Below are positions 35,383 through 48,798 of a DNA stretch of 64,000 bases, in pieces (position 1 is the first letter of the stretch; each line of letters begins with the position of its first letter). The DNA is from Tetrahymena thermophila SB210 (Eukaryota; Ciliophora; Oligohymenophorea; Hymenostomatida; Tetrahymenidae). Made by a program: the position numbers and the translations under genes. The DNA is taken from the NCBI RefSeq assembly GCF_000189635.1, contig NW_002476254.1, positions 1 to 64,000 on the forward strand. Direction: 5' to 3'. The notes under the pieces are model-generated. The model had not been told where the DNA came from, did not search any database, and worked only from the letters and a program-made list of their open reading frames with translations.

Positions 35383-38292
35383 CTTATGCGAAATCTACAA
35401 AAAAATTTGTCTGTCCTCTTAAGTTTATTATCCTTTTGACAAGGTTTATTATTTTTTTTCTTTAATAATTTAAAGAAGAAATTATTGTTTTTTTTCTTTA
35501 TTTAGTTTGGCTTTATTTTTTTTTTTAAAGAGACTCTTGTTAAAGACACACCAAATCAATTAATTGCTCAAATTTTTATATTGATTTTCAATGTATTTTT
35601 CTTTCTTTTGCTTTAATTATTTAAAAAGGTTTTATCTTTAGCAGGCACGCTTTCTCTTTCTTTCTTTATGATTCCTTCCAACCCACAATCTTACTAATAA
35701 ATTAATTAATTGTGTTTCTCAATTATCAATTCTTTAGTTTGTTTGTTTATTTGTTTCTTTGTTTGTTTGCTTGTTCGTTTATTTTTTTTTTCAATAGTAA
35801 ATTATTAGAATCTCTCCTTTCTTCTTTGGTCAAATAGAATTGTGTGAACTGAATCAATAAAAAAAAGGGATTTCTTTATCTGTTTAATTTATCAATTTTT
35901 GCTTACGAATATTCTTTAATTTAGTTTAATTCAAAGCAAAATTTAGTCTGCAGAATCTCTTTACTAAATCTGAATGCTAAATCTTCTGTAGTAATAATAG
36001 GTGTCTGTGATATAAAATATTTTAAATAATTCTTGATTACCTAAAAATAAAGTATAGAAGTAATAGCAGTAACATAAAAGTAGAAAAGCACTTAAAATTA
36101 ATTAATTTAGTTATTCGTTATTCACTTTCAAGCATGCATGGTATTTCTTATTAAATTTTTGAATGAAGAGCTTACCTTTATACAATTATTAAATACTAAC
36201 AATATCCCCATTCCAATTATTTTCTAAAATTTTCTAAAATAGAATGCATGCAAAATCAAAGATAGTATTTATTTTAATAATCACAATTTTTTGGGAACAC
36301 ATCTTAGTAGAAAGAATTTTAATATTGCACCAGCTTACATACCTACCTATTTTTTAACAAAAATTTATTCTGTTAACCACTATAGATCAATTGTTTGTGG
36401 CTTTCTGCTGTTTTTTACAGCAGCAAAATATTTTCAGTGTTAATTTAATTAAATATGAATTTTTTAAAAGCAATAAACCATTTTTGCTAAAATGAATAAA
36501 ATAAAATGAAATAGAAATGAATATTTGATTGTATATTTAAAAAAGAATCTTAATCTAAATAATTATCTTTTCCCTCCTTAGAATTACATTCAAATATTAT
36601 AAAAACTGCAAAAATCCTGAAATTAGTAACAAATTAATTGATGTTTGTTTGGTCAAGCTAGCTTTCTTAATCACCCACCAAATTCTAACTCATATTAAAA
36701 AAATCTTTTGTCCGCAAAAAATTTAGAAATAGAAGAAATAATATTTAACTGGGTTTCCTTCTAACAATTACTATCAGACACCCTATATATTTTACAAGTT
36801 TATCTATCATTTTATTTTAATAATCAAGTTGATTGGCTCAAAAATATTTCTAATATTAGATACTCTATTTCATCAAATTCAGTTGTCAATATAAATAGAT
36901 ATTTCTTTTTTTTTCTTTTATATTCTTACATAGACCTATAGAAAAGACAATAAATTCTTCCAGTTTTTCTTAACAGATAAACAACATTAGAGAGGTGTTA
37001 TAATACGCAATACAGTGAATTTAATAAAAATTCTTAACTTTTTTGCATTTTTTATTTATAAATTCATTTAAATGAATCCAAAAATACTATCTAAAAGCTA
37101 AATTTAAAAAAAATGAGTTTTTATTGAAATACACTAAAATTGATAGAAATTAAATAAAATATAACAAACAATAAGCCAACAAATATCTTAAAAAGATAAA
37201 TATTATTTTCACATTTCATGTTTGTTATTTTTACTAAAAATAGCAAAAGATTTTTACTCATTTAAATATTGATTAAGATCATAAAAGCAAAAATCATATT
37301 AATAGAGGAAAATTTAAATTGCTTAGAATTAATTAACAGATGATATATTAACTTAAATTAAACTATTACATCTATCTTTAAAATATATTTTATTATATTG
37401 AATTTTTTTAAATCAATTTTTAAATATATTTTTAAAAATAGAAAAATTTATTTAAAAATAAAAATATTGAGAATGAGAGAAAGTTAGCCAATTTTCTTTA
37501 AAAAACAGTAAAAACAGAATGCTAAATTTTATATATTTTTAAAAAACCATAAAAATAAATAGTCATCTAATTAAATAAATAAATAAATTTTTTATTTTGA
37601 ATTTTAAATTAAAAATAAATTTGTTGATTGTTTAGTTTTTTCCAATATTTTGATACAAAGAAGCTTAAAAATAAGTATTTTCATATAAAATATTTTAATC
37701 TGAAGTGTAATTTAATAAATTTATATTTTTTTATCACATAAATATTTCACTTTAAACTTTAAGATTTAGTTTTTAATAGCAATCAAAATCAAATTTTTGA
37801 TTATTTTTACTTTACTAAATAACTACTTTTTTAAATTAAAAAAATATTTTGATTAAAAATTAAAATAAATTTATGAAATTCCTTTGGCAAATGATTATGG
37901 CGAATTAAGATATTTGAAAATAAAATTTGTATTTCAATATTGACATTTTTAAATAATACTTCAATTTATTAAACAAATAAAATATTGCTGTTATAATAAT
38001 AGTTATAATTATTATATATCATCACTAAATAATATCAAGCAAGTTTTATTATTTTCAAATTGCTGAGTACAGAATAAAATATTAAAAAATTTATAAAAAG
38101 CAAGTTAAGTCAGATTAGAATATTTTAAAATAGTATCTTAAAAGTAAAAAATGGGAGATGAGTAAATAGAGATAATGCAGCCTAGAAAAAATGTTTATAT
38201 TTTTTAAATATTTTGAAATAGATTTGTTACTATTTAATGATTTACATTCAAGTATTGAATAATTTTGTTAAATATAGCAACCAAAAAGAAGA
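35383..38292. other. Intergenic region between divergent kinase and CFAP57 genes
   Basis: This is 2.9 kb of AT-rich DNA with no gene or RNA I can support. It must include both promoters. Simple TTTG/TTTA repeats occur at about 35733-35790, and a perfect short hairpin at 36405-36423. From about 37000 on it is almost pure A/T. A short frame MGDEQIEIMQPRKN begins at 38151 and could be an upstream first exon of CFAP57, but it is not supported by similarity. Confidence 0.6.
36405..36423. other. Perfect 7-bp hairpin
   Basis: CTGCTGT and ACAGCAG are separated by TTTTT. It is the most GC-rich palindrome in this spacer. It is not near a gene end, so a role in termination is doubtful. Confidence 0.4.
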
Positions 38293-41200
38293 ATGTGGAA
38301 TTCAAGCAAAGAATTTATCAATGGAGTTAAATGTTAGATAGAGTAAAGTTATGGATGTTCATAAATTCCTATTCGCAAAAATGTTTTGATGGTTGATGAT
38401 GATAGAATGATATATTAATGTGGAAAGCATTTAGTAGAATATAATCTTTTGCATAAAAAGTAACATTATTTGCTAAAAAATATCGAAGATGAAGATATAA
38501 CAGCAATGAATTATGTAGTGTCATAATCTGATACCTTAAATTTAGTTGTTGGATTAAGAGGAAACAAAGGATTTCCAACTGTATAAACATGTTTTTCTTA
38601 TTCATATAATGGATAAAAATTAGATTTCTCCAATTTATTGTAAAAGTAATTGTTGAATGATAAAAAACAAATTTGCAGATTTTAAATAAAGACAAGAGAT
38701 ATCTAATTTGTCCAAACATTCGCTATTTATTATTATAATTAATAATCATCTATTTTTTTAAAAGCTAAAAGTAATCAAGAAGAAGCAGACTAATTCTGTT
38801 TCTTTTGCACATACTCATGTTTAGCAAAACTCTATTATTATTGATTGCGCCTTTATTATAAAAAATAAAGTAAAAAGGGATTTGATTTTATATTATACTT
38901 TAAACGTTTTATTTCAATATCACAAACAATCTAACTTATCTAAGATTATTTTTTTAAAAATAATAGAATATTGTGTCTCTCGTTGAAGAAGAAAATAAAT
39001 ATTGTATAACTATTTATGGTATTCAAAGAGAGAAACTATTATTTACTAGAGACATTTAGAATTTTTAAATTAATCTTTTGGAAGTTTGTTAGGATATTCC
39101 AGAGGAATTTTATTTGATCGGACCTTAATATTTTTAGGTTTGGAAGCTAAACGTTTCAGAAAAAGAATTAAATGAGGAACATTTTTCTTACAAAGAAAAT
39201 TTAATAAATCAAGAAGAAGAAATTATTGAGTGCTGCTAAATCCCTGAAACTGAGTATATGGCATTTATAACGAATGCAAATGTACTGTATTTTTATAAGT
39301 AAAGAACTTTTAAGTAAAGCTTATAAGTGACAGTTAGCGATATCCACTTGAAGGATGAATTAGATAAAAAATCTATGAATATCATGAAAAATAGTGTCCC
39401 TGCTTCATAATAAGTAATAGGATAATAAGATGAAAATAGTTCAAGCTAAATACAAGATTAACTCAAAGAGATTTCAGAGCCCTACTAATTGGCTTCTATT
39501 ACTTCCCTTTTTAATGGATTTGTTGTTGGCTTTGAGAATTTGGGAGTTGTAAACGCCTATGAAATGAATAAAAGGACAGAATAGCTCTATTTGAAAGGAA
39601 CTTTTAGAATTAACGCTTAACATATTTATAAAGTCCTAAATTTGTCATCAAGTATATAAGAGAATGTAATTGCTCTTTGTGTTCAACATGCTCCAAGGAT
39701 TATGCAAGTTATGGAAACAAAATAAAAAAACCCTCCACCTACTAACTCAAATTAGTATGTTTAAAGTGCTAATATCAACCAGAGCAGCACTCATCTTGTG
39801 TAAAATCCCTCTTAATTCAATATATAGTCTGTGAATTAGATTGAAGCTATCAAGAAAAACAAATCTAATATTGAAAATTAACCAGTAAACACTCCTGTAA
39901 ATGCAACACAAAATTAATAAAATTTAGTTACATAGAATACAAGCCCTCCATAGACTAAAGGAGTCAGAAAAAATAACTAAGGAGCATTAGGAGGAGTAGG
40001 AGGAGCTGGGTAAAATCCAAAAATTGATTTATAAAATATGGGAAGAATAGATTTATACATTTTTAACTATGGAGTAGTTGACGTAATTAGTGCTGCTTAA
40101 AAAGATGCTTTTGAGCCACTCTTCCCTGAAGGAGTACATAAAGGAATGATAGTTGATTGTGCTCTATGCCCATCAAAATCTATTTTGTTAACTTTAAGTG
40201 ATGACAAAACTTTAAAGAATTGGGAGTTTTCTATGAATACTGGTGTATTTAAATGCATTTATACAACTTATTTCCATGAAAATCCTCTTTCAGTTTCTCT
40301 TCACCCTTTAAGTTTCTAATGTGCAGTCGGCTACAGAGAAGGGTAATAAATAAATAAATTTCTTTAATTTTTATTTAAGCTTAAATATTTACTCAATTGC
40401 AAAATAAAAGATTAAATTGTTTCTTTTTTACCTAAAATATAAGGTTAAAATTTTTCTTCATCCTTGAAGACGAGTTAAAAATAGCCTTTAGCGAATAGAA
40501 TGTAAAGTACGTTAATGCAGTTGCTTACAGTGAATGGGGAAATTTGTGTGCAGCAGGTAAGTTTTTGTTTTTAATCTTTTGTAAATATTTAAGACATTAA
40601 AATAATATTTTATTTAGCAAATTATAATATGATAAATGTATACAATCCTAATACATACGAAACTATAATCACATTAAATGGTCACTCTGGATTTGTTAAA
40701 AGAATTAAATGGTTAGTAGATGATACGATGTTGGTAACAAATTGTAGCTAAGGTGTCCTAAATTGCTGGAACGTATGGACTGGTAATAGAGTAGTTGAAC
40801 ATGCATACAAACAAACTAAGTATAATTCAGTTATTTATGATAATGATTTAGATTGGTGTGTCTGTTGTACTTCAGATTCAAAGGTATTATAATTTACCCA
40901 ATTTTGCCTAAAGTGGAATTATTTTAATAATTTTCATAATCTAGGTTAGATTATTTGACGACAAAGGCTGCAATCCTATATATGAAATGGATGTTAGCCC
41001 TTATAACTATACAACAGTTCTGCTTGTTAAAGAATTAGGAGTTATTTTATTTGGTACTTCAGCTGGTAGCATAAGAACCTATTTGTGGCCGTTTGATATC
41101 TCTATTAAGCAGTAAGAGTATTTTGAAATTACTCTTCATTAAACTGCTATTTCAACAATGCAAATTACAAAAGATTTGAATTATCTTATTACTGGCTCGG

Positions 41201-44093
41201 AAAATGGTAGCATCTATTTTCTTAGACTTCGCTAATTTTCTAATGGCAATGAAGTAGAAATTTCTTTTGGAGTTGAAGATGCTAAATTTTAAGTAATATA
41301 TATTTAAATAATTTTTTAATAAAAAGCTAATATTAAAAATATTTTTTATTTTAGGTTGGTAGTATTTATTGTATTAACCAACTTTGCTTAAGCAGTTGCT
41401 CTAGCTAAGAAAATAAAAAAGACTTGATCAAAGAATTAGAATTTAGAATATCAAACTTAAAAACAGATCAAGAAGATGAAAAAGAAAAGCAAGTGAACTA
41501 AATTAACCAGCTTTTAAAAAACTAAGAGGATACTAATAAAGATGTTATAGCTAAATAAAAAGAGTAGCTGAGCAAAATTATGGAAGACTGTGATCTGAAA
41601 TACAAAGATTTAATAACATAAATAGAGCTTATACGCTCAAGATATAAGGAGCAAGTTAGTTCTATGGAAGAAAAGAATATGGCTTCATTACTAACATAGT
41701 ACTAAAAAAGTGATGACTTGAAATTTTAGCTTGAAAATATTAAACAATCTTCTGATAAAGAGTTGTTTGACTTTACAGTAAAATATAAATAAATTATTAA
41801 AGACACTGAAATCGATTTTAGTAAAAAGTACTAAGAGTTATATGAAAGGTATTTTTCATTTTTAATTAAAACAACTTGAAGTAATAAATTTATTTTTTAA
41901 AGGTTTTCTACTTCTTAAGATAAACTAAATGAAGATTAAACAAAATTTAAAGAAGTTTTTAGGTAGCAAACAGATGTAAGTTTTTGTTTTCACATTTTAA
42001 TTAAACCACTGATGAATTTATTTATTTATTTATTAATTTGTTTTTTTTTTATTTTAATAGGAACATGAAGAATATTTAATAAAAACTAAAAAATAACTTC
42101 AAAATGAAAAAGAAGAAGAGATTAAACGATCAGAAGAGTTTAGAACATCTAATTCAAAGAAGCAAAAAGAAATTGAAAGATTTAATTAGAGAAAATTAGA
42201 ATTAGATTCTATTTTAAAGGAAGCCACTAGCTAAATTGAGCATCTTGAGGAAGAAAGAAAAAATTTTAGTGATAAAAATGGTTTGATGCAAGTAATAAAT
42301 ATATCTAAGAATATTTTAATTGTAATATATTTTTTAATAAAGAGCTAACTATAAAGCAAAGAGGAAATAATTAACTCTAAAGAATAAGAAATCAAAGAAT
42401 ACAGAATAAAAAATAATCATTTGTAAAACTTTAAGACAGTATATGATTATTAAGTCACTAGTTTATAAGAAGAAAGATCACCTTTAATTGACCATTTAAA
42501 AAATATGGAAGTATATAATTAATTTAACATTTTGTTTAGTTTATCTTACTTATGTTATATTTATTAATCAGAAAAATGTTAGAGTTATGTATAAAGAACT
42601 TCTAGATGAGTCAGAAGCTTCCAAGAAAATAAATACTAAACTTGTAGAAAATAAAGAATTTATAGATTAACTCAAGCAATAAATAAAAGACAAGTAAGAT
42701 TTGCTTGCCATAACTAAGAGAAAAATTGAAAGCTTTGAATACGTAAGCAATTTTATTTAGAGTATTTAATAATTATTTCATTAAAATAGTCAATTTTAGA
42801 TATGATTAAGCAAGAAAAATATGAAAATTGGTTCCAAAAAATGAATAAAATTTATAAAGAATTTTTCGAAGGAAATGTAAATCTAAACAATTTAATGGAG
42901 AAAAACACTTCAATAGGATCTTCGTTAAAAGACTCTCCTGATGATGAATTTTTGAAATAATTAAATATGAATAACTCTGACTAGATAAGAGAAGAGTTAA
43001 TTAAACAAAGAGATTTTATGAGTAAAAAAATTTAGACAATCAGTAAGCTGAATAGATAAACAGAAATTGATAGAGATGATGTTGTAATTAGAGTTTAAAA
43101 TGAAAATACACATTTAATAAGAGAGTGTAATACTCTTCGTGAAGAAAAGAAAAATTTAAAAGAACATTTGGGTTCATTAGAAAAAGCTTTGGATATTATT
43201 ACAAAAGAGCTTATGAGGCTTTCTCTTGATGGTGAGATATAGTCAGACTAAGAATTTATAGAAAAGGAGTTGCTTGATTTTGATCCTTCCAAGATAATAG
43301 ATAAAATAGAAGAAGAGAAATCTTCGTTTGCTGAATAATCTATCATAGATTCACCTTAACCTAAGTAAAAAAAGCATCCTAACAAGAAAACACCTTACTA
43401 AAAGTATGATGAAGAGAGAAACAGTAGGATTCAGTAAATTTTTTTTATTTTATAAGATTTTTTAAAAATTTTTTAAAAATTTTTTGTTTAATTCAAAGAA
43501 AAATAAAGAATTCACAAAGTATGCATTCTTTAGGGATTCTAAGCACATAATCTCCAGATAGATCAATTATCTCTCAAAGCTAAAAAGACAACCAAAGCTT
43601 ATTACTTTCTTTGCTCAAGGACGTAGAAAAGTTCTAGGACGACAAAGAATCAAATGTATACGAAAGACTTAAAGTAAAAAAATTTGTTTTGGAGGTATTT
43701 GTATTTAAATCATATTCTATTATTTATAAAGGAAAGGGTATAAAACTACCTTTATACAGAAGATCCATCCTTAACAATCCCACATATTTCAAGGATAGAT
43801 AAGACTTTAATAGGACATACCTCCTAAGAAGAAACCTAAATTGCTTAAAACAGCATAATAAGCGAATGTAAACTATTAATATCTAAAAGAAAATAAATTT
43901 TGTTTAAATTAAATTTATTTAATTTTATAAAGCTCTAAATGTCACAAAATCAAATGCAGATATTTTAAAATAACTCAAAGTTAAAGATAACGATTCTATA
44001 CTATCCAATAAAAATAAAAAAAGTTTTTCAAAGAAGCCAGAAAATAAAAGTACTTTTACTTTGCCTTAAATAAAAGGAAACAAATACTAATGA
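38293..44093 (+). CDS. CFAP57: CFAP57/WDR65-like ciliary WD40 and coiled-coil protein
   Basis: This multi-exon gene encodes about 1,650 residues. The N-terminal half is WD40-like (IPIRKNVLMVDDDRMIYQC; LNGHSGFVKRIKWLVDD; LNCWNVWTGNRVVEHAYK) and follows human CFAP57 in order. The C-terminal half is a long coiled coil (EEKKNLKEHLGSLEKALDII). Known CFAP57 proteins are axonemal and help anchor inner dynein arms. Introns read: 38870-38966, 40343-40443, 40557-40617, 40884-40944, 41293-41354, 41849-41902, 41976-42060, 42292-42342, 42511-42571, 42743-42789, 43434-43498, 43695-43731, 43868-43932. The end LPQIKGNKYQ precedes TGA. The frame changes once between 38700 and 38820; a GT..AG intron at 38710-38764 would fix it, but its donor (GTCCAA) is poor, and a one-base error is possible. 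The start at 38293 fits family length. A low-complexity P/N/Q linker lies near 39730-40000. Confidence 0.85.
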
Positions 44094-44757
44094 AATAGTT
44101 TAATATATTTATATTTTAAAAATGTTTTCAAATGTATATTCAGTATAAAGAAATTAAGAATAAGCTTTCCTTTTAAATAAATTAGATAGCTAAATTAATT
44201 AATTAAAGTTATTTAATTTTTTTAACTTTGAAAATTTTGAATAGCATTTCAATGAATTGTTTTGAAGTTAAAATTTACGAAGTTTTCATATATCTAGTTA
44301 ATTAATTAATTAACTAACTAACTCCTTCCGTTTAGATAGACTATATAAATAAATTATGTTTGTTAAAATCCATAAGAAAGTTAAAAGATTAATTTGTTTT
44401 CTTCAAAAGCGATTTAGACTACTTTATAATTAAATCTTAAAAATTTGAAAGTATTTATTTGCTTTTTCTCAAATAATTTTATAAAGAATAATTAATATAA
44501 AGTAAAATAGGCGATATAAACTATTTTATAAAGGTTGTCTTGTATGTTAAGTCTTTTTTTTATCTGTTTGAAATGCAAAAATTTTGATACTTTTTGTCGT
44601 TTTTTTGAAATATTTAAATAAAAAAGATAAAAATCTAAGTAAATTTTTACTAATATTTTCATTCATTAATTTAATGAAGTTAATATTTAAATATGCATAC
44701 AAAATTTATATATTAATTAAATTCTGCTTTATCTTTATTTAACAATAATTAATTATC
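44094..44757. other. Spacer between convergent CFAP57 and EI24 genes
   Basis: This 664-bp AT-rich stretch lies between two 3' ends. It holds a TTAATTAATTAATTAACTAACTAAC run (about 44297-44322) and nothing else of note. It should contain both polyadenylation regions. Confidence 0.65.
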
Positions 44758-45768
44758 TCAATTTGTAGAGATTTGAGATGATTAAGAATCAGGAGATTCA
44801 TTCATTGTTTGTTAAATTAAATATTTACCTATTATATCATTAATTTTATTTGTAAGTTTTCTAACTATTTAGAAGATACTACCTTGCTTCAGACACTATT
44901 TTTTGTATTGAGGATCATCCCTTAACTGTTTTAAATGCTCATCATATGAAACGTTACTTCTTTGATAATTCTTTCCTTAAATCAAATCTTTGAGCTAAGA
45001 GAAACTCTTTATTTCGAGATCTTTCAAGTAAGGGGGTTATGTGCAAGTGGAGTTAAATATGTATATTGGGAATAGTATCCAATACATTCCATCATTAAGA
45101 GCGCCAGTAAATAAATTAGTAAACCAACTGTACATCAATCCAAACCCTAGGAAATATGCTGCATACTACTCAAAATAAGAAAGTATGTATGGATTGTAAT
45201 TCCATTTCAGCATGAAAAGGAAAAGTGAATAATAAAAACTATATAACATAATAATTAATATTTTTCCTATGTAAGGTATCATTCCTAAGAAGATACCAGC
45301 ACTTATAGAAAGAATCATATATACAATCATGAATACTATTTTTTTAAGAGCATTTGCTCCCATTGTTTCTATGCTTTGTTTAGCTTGAACTATTTTAACT
45401 CTGTAATGATCTCTTTCAATCTCAAATGCTAAATTAGCTATATCTCCAAACCAGAAGAAGGTGTAAATTGTTGTAATTAAATAAAGTGGTCCTAACCACA
45501 AAACATAGTAAAGTACAAAGAAAATAGTTTCTGCAACTTGGCTAAGTTCCTTTAATTTCTAAAACAAAGCAGAGTTAGATAAGAGATTCATTATAACAAT
45601 TGACAGAATAAAATAGATAAACAAATGTATGAAGCTCTATCCTAGAATTTTAAAAATCTTTTGAGAATTTCTATGAGATGTGACTATGTATCTTTTTATA
45701 GGATATATTCTAAAAGAATCCTACAATCCGCAGATAAATAAAAATATCGATTTGTAAACAAACTCCAT
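44758..45768 (-). CDS. EI24: EI24-family multi-pass membrane protein
   Basis: This is a single-exon frame of 336 residues, starting MEFVYKSIFLFICGLQDS and ending SQISTN before TGA. At least five hydrophobic spans are seen: about 50-70 (IHLFIYFILSIVIMNLL), 86-112 (TIFFVLYYVLWLGPLYLITT), 147-168, 172-195 (LIIMLYSFYYSLFLFMLKW) and 205-240. The stretch YFEQYAAYFLGFGLMYSW matches the family hallmark, in which a Phe-Glu pair precedes a tyrosine-rich FGLP-type motif; here Pro is replaced by Met. EI24/EPG-4 proteins sit in the endoplasmic reticulum and act in autophagy in animals; that role here is inferred from the family. The tail after residue 245 is polar and not conserved. It is convergent with CFAP57 and has no operon-like neighbour. 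Confidence 0.78.
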
Positions 45769-46379
45769 TTTAATTATTTAATAACTTTTCTTATTACTTT
45801 CTTTAACAGATTTCAAATAGAATATTTAGTTTTTTCTCTTCCACAATTTCTAATTAATATTAATTATTCTTTTATAACAAAACATCAGAAATAATATAAA
45901 TAACCTATTTATATGCTTATCAATATAGATCGAAATATAAATTATACAAAAATTTAAAAAAATTCTCATTTTTCTAACAAAAAAATATTTTATTTATTTA
46001 AAAATTTTTTCATTAAATTAGATTTTAAACAGAATTTAATTATTTACAGTCAGAAGGTATGTTAAGCTTAGAAGGCCATAAAAAGTAAATTAGGTCATGA
46101 TTTTTATAGTTTTTGTTTATAATTTTAAGATGGTACTGCCTGTAATAGTAATTTTTTATAGTTTGAGTTTATTAAAATTCTAAGATAGTAAGTACTAGTT
46201 GCTCAATATAATACTTATTAATATTATCTATAAGCTATTTAGAAAAAAATATAGCAAATAATAAAATATTAAAATGAAAAAAGTAGTAAAAAAGATTTGT
46301 TTGAAGTGAATATTCTAAGTTATTAAATGAAGTATTAGAAAGAATAGCTCTATAAATTTTATAATTAAGTAAATAAAAA

Positions 46380-46900
46380 AATTGAATTTTATACAAAGAA
46401 TAAAATATGTTATTAATTCTATTTTTTTATTTAAAGAAATAAATTTTCTAATTTAATAAAACATATGGCTTTAAGTCACTAATATCACAAAAATAAAATT
46501 ATAATCAAAATTGTCTAGCATCAATAAATTTATTTAATTTTTTAAACATTTAAAAACAATATTTCCACAATTACATAGTATTTTAAAAATAGAAGTCAAC
46601 TATTTCAAAATATTTAATCTAAAATATTTAAAATTATGTTTTAAAATGTTTTATATAAGTATGTCTGTTTCTTCTATTAATAAATTCTAAATTTGATTGA
46701 ATCAGTAAGATATCTTGATTTTTTCTTAAAAGATATTTTTTATATGGAATAATATAAAAATGATTATCAAATAAAAAAGTATTGATAAAAACACTAAAAA
46801 TATTTTAATTAAATTTAACAATTGTTACTTTTACTTATTTAATCAATTTTTGTTAAGCTGTAAAACAAAAAATTAAAAATAATATATTTCAAATGTACGA
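46380..46900. repeat. Upstream repeat of the large-gene family, weak copy
   Basis: It shares ordered landmarks with 47480-47900 and about 61690-62120: TTTTTAAACATTTAAA, CATAGTATTTTAAA.ATAGAAGTCAA, TTCAAAATATTTAATCTAAAATATTTAAA, GTTTCTTCT..AAA and TCTAAATTTGA.T.AATCAGTAAGATAT. It is the most diverged of the three copies. Confidence 0.6.
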
Positions 46901-47319
46901 ACAGATACTATACTAGGCTAAATAATTTGAAATTTTATTAAAATAAAAAAAACACCCAAACCACATTTTTTATAAAAATTTTAGCTTTTTTTTAGTTGGG
47001 CAACCACTACCCTCTCTAGCGTAAATTCCTTGGGATTAATTAATTTTGTATTATTTTTTATTCAATATTATTTACTAATTTTATGTTGTTTTTTGATTCA
47101 GTCATTTTATTTAAGGGAGGAAAAATTAAAATAAATCAAAATTAAATTTAGATACAAGAAATTCAAACAATTTTAAAAGGATAATTTGAGTTATGGAGAA
47201 CATTATTAAGATGGATAACTAACTTTGTAAACAGATAAAAAAATATTTTTAGTTTTGTTTCATCAATAGATGAAATGTGGTTCCACTAAATTTTTAAACA
47301 AATCAAAATGAAGTCAAAA

Positions 47320-48798
47320 CTTCTAATTTGATAATAAAATATTTCAGTCTAAATCACCAATATCAATAAAATTAAATTATAAATCAAAGTATTACTTAAA
47401 AACTGGCTATTATCACAATCAAAAAAATTGTTAAATTATACTACTTTTAGAATGCTATTTTATTTATAAGAAAACTAAAAAAAATTTAAAAAATGATTAA
47501 ATTTATGCAAGAAAACTGAATTTTTAAACATTTAAATACTAAATTACTACTAATTTCATAATATTTTAAGTATAGAAGTCAATGATTTCAAAATATTTTA
47601 TCTAAAATATTTAAACTTATGCTTAAAAAATGTTAAAATATAATAATGCTTGTTTCTCCTTAAAAAATTATAAATTTAACTAAATCAGTAAGATATATAT
47701 CTTTATTACTCTGATATGGAATTTCAAAAGACTATGCTTTACATGGACTAATATATAAAAATCAATATCAAATCAAAATGTTAGAGAGAATTGATAAAAA
47801 TACTTTTTATATATTGATTAAATTTGATAAAAATTGCTTTTAGATATTTTAATAAGTCATTTTTAATATCTTCTTAACTTTTTCCCCAATTTAAAAAACA
47901 TTTGTGTGGCTTTTTATTAAAAGAAAGATGATAAGTTTAAACGACTGTAATTTAATTTATTCAGATATGAAAAAATCACTATTTCTTTTTTTAATTAAAT
48001 TTACCTATACAAATAAAGTAAAAGCATTAATATCTTTTTTACATTTAAGGTAGTGGCTAAAAAGTATTTTTTATCAAATTTACTATTCAAAAGTTAAAAA
48101 TGAATACTAAAAAATATTCGCTTACATTTATTCTTGTTTTAAACAAAACTCAAAAAAAAATAATAATAAACAAATTTTAAAATAAATTTAATTATTTTAG
48201 AATATATGTGATAAGTTCATAGATTTTAATTAATATTTTTTGAAACATAATTTAAATATTAAATTTTGAAATTTGCTTGGCTCTATAAAAAAAAGAAGAG
48301 AAAAATATATGTTTTGTAACTATATATGTTACATATTTGTGAAAGAAAATAAACAATACAATATTAAATTATATCCTGTTTTTTATTTAATCAATCTTTT
48401 CTTTTATATGAAAATAATGAAATTAAAATACTTAAGTTTGTAGTAGTAAAAAAATAATTAAAAACAACTTTTTACTATTTTTTTATTTAATTTATTTAAA
48501 GTAAAATTTTTAAAGTATTATCTATTGAATGATTGAAGACATAGTTATAATTATTGTATAGATATTTTTTGGGTTATTTGATTAGTAACATTAATAAAGA
48601 TACAAAGCAGCTAATCATTCTTCTAATTTTATTTAGTATTAATCCCCAGAAAGTAATAATCTAAAAAGACTAAAATAAATAAAAACAAAGAATTTTCTGT
48701 AAATTATTTAAATATTGAATACCTTTTGTAATTAAATATTAATTTCTAATAAAAAATTAATTTTAAGAGATAGGGAGATAAATATTTAAAAGTTTAAG
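47320..48798. repeat. Upstream flank of the large gene, copy 1
   Basis: It aligns over about 1.4 kb with 61500-62866, both ending exactly at a related ATG. Shared strings include TTTATTTATAAGAAAACTAAA, CTACTAATTTCATAATATTTTA, TTTACATTTAAGGTAG and TTAATTTTAAGAGATAG. The copies differ by many small indels, including a longer stretch at about 48290-48380 missing from copy 2. Promoter elements for the large gene must lie in its last part, but none is obvious. Confidence 0.75.

Larger units (their letters stand above)
45769..48798. other. Intergenic region with two copies of the large-gene upstream repeat
   Basis: This is 3 kb of A/T-rich DNA without a gene I can support. Its right half (about 47320-48798) recurs upstream of the second gene copy (about 61500-62866). 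Within it, about 46380-46760 is a weaker copy of about 47480-47760. A short patch with more G and C at about 46990-47035 (GTTGGGCAACCACTACCCTC) is unexplained. Confidence 0.6.

Noticed and set aside
38151-38192. A short frame MGDEQIEIMQPRKN as first exon of CFAP57
   Set aside because: A GT..AG intron can be drawn after it, but nothing in CFAP57 requires extra N-terminal residues. It is kept only as an alternative start.
38369-38719. A minus-strand frame of 116 codons
   Set aside because: It lies antisense to the first exon of CFAP57, which has family similarity; this strand has none.
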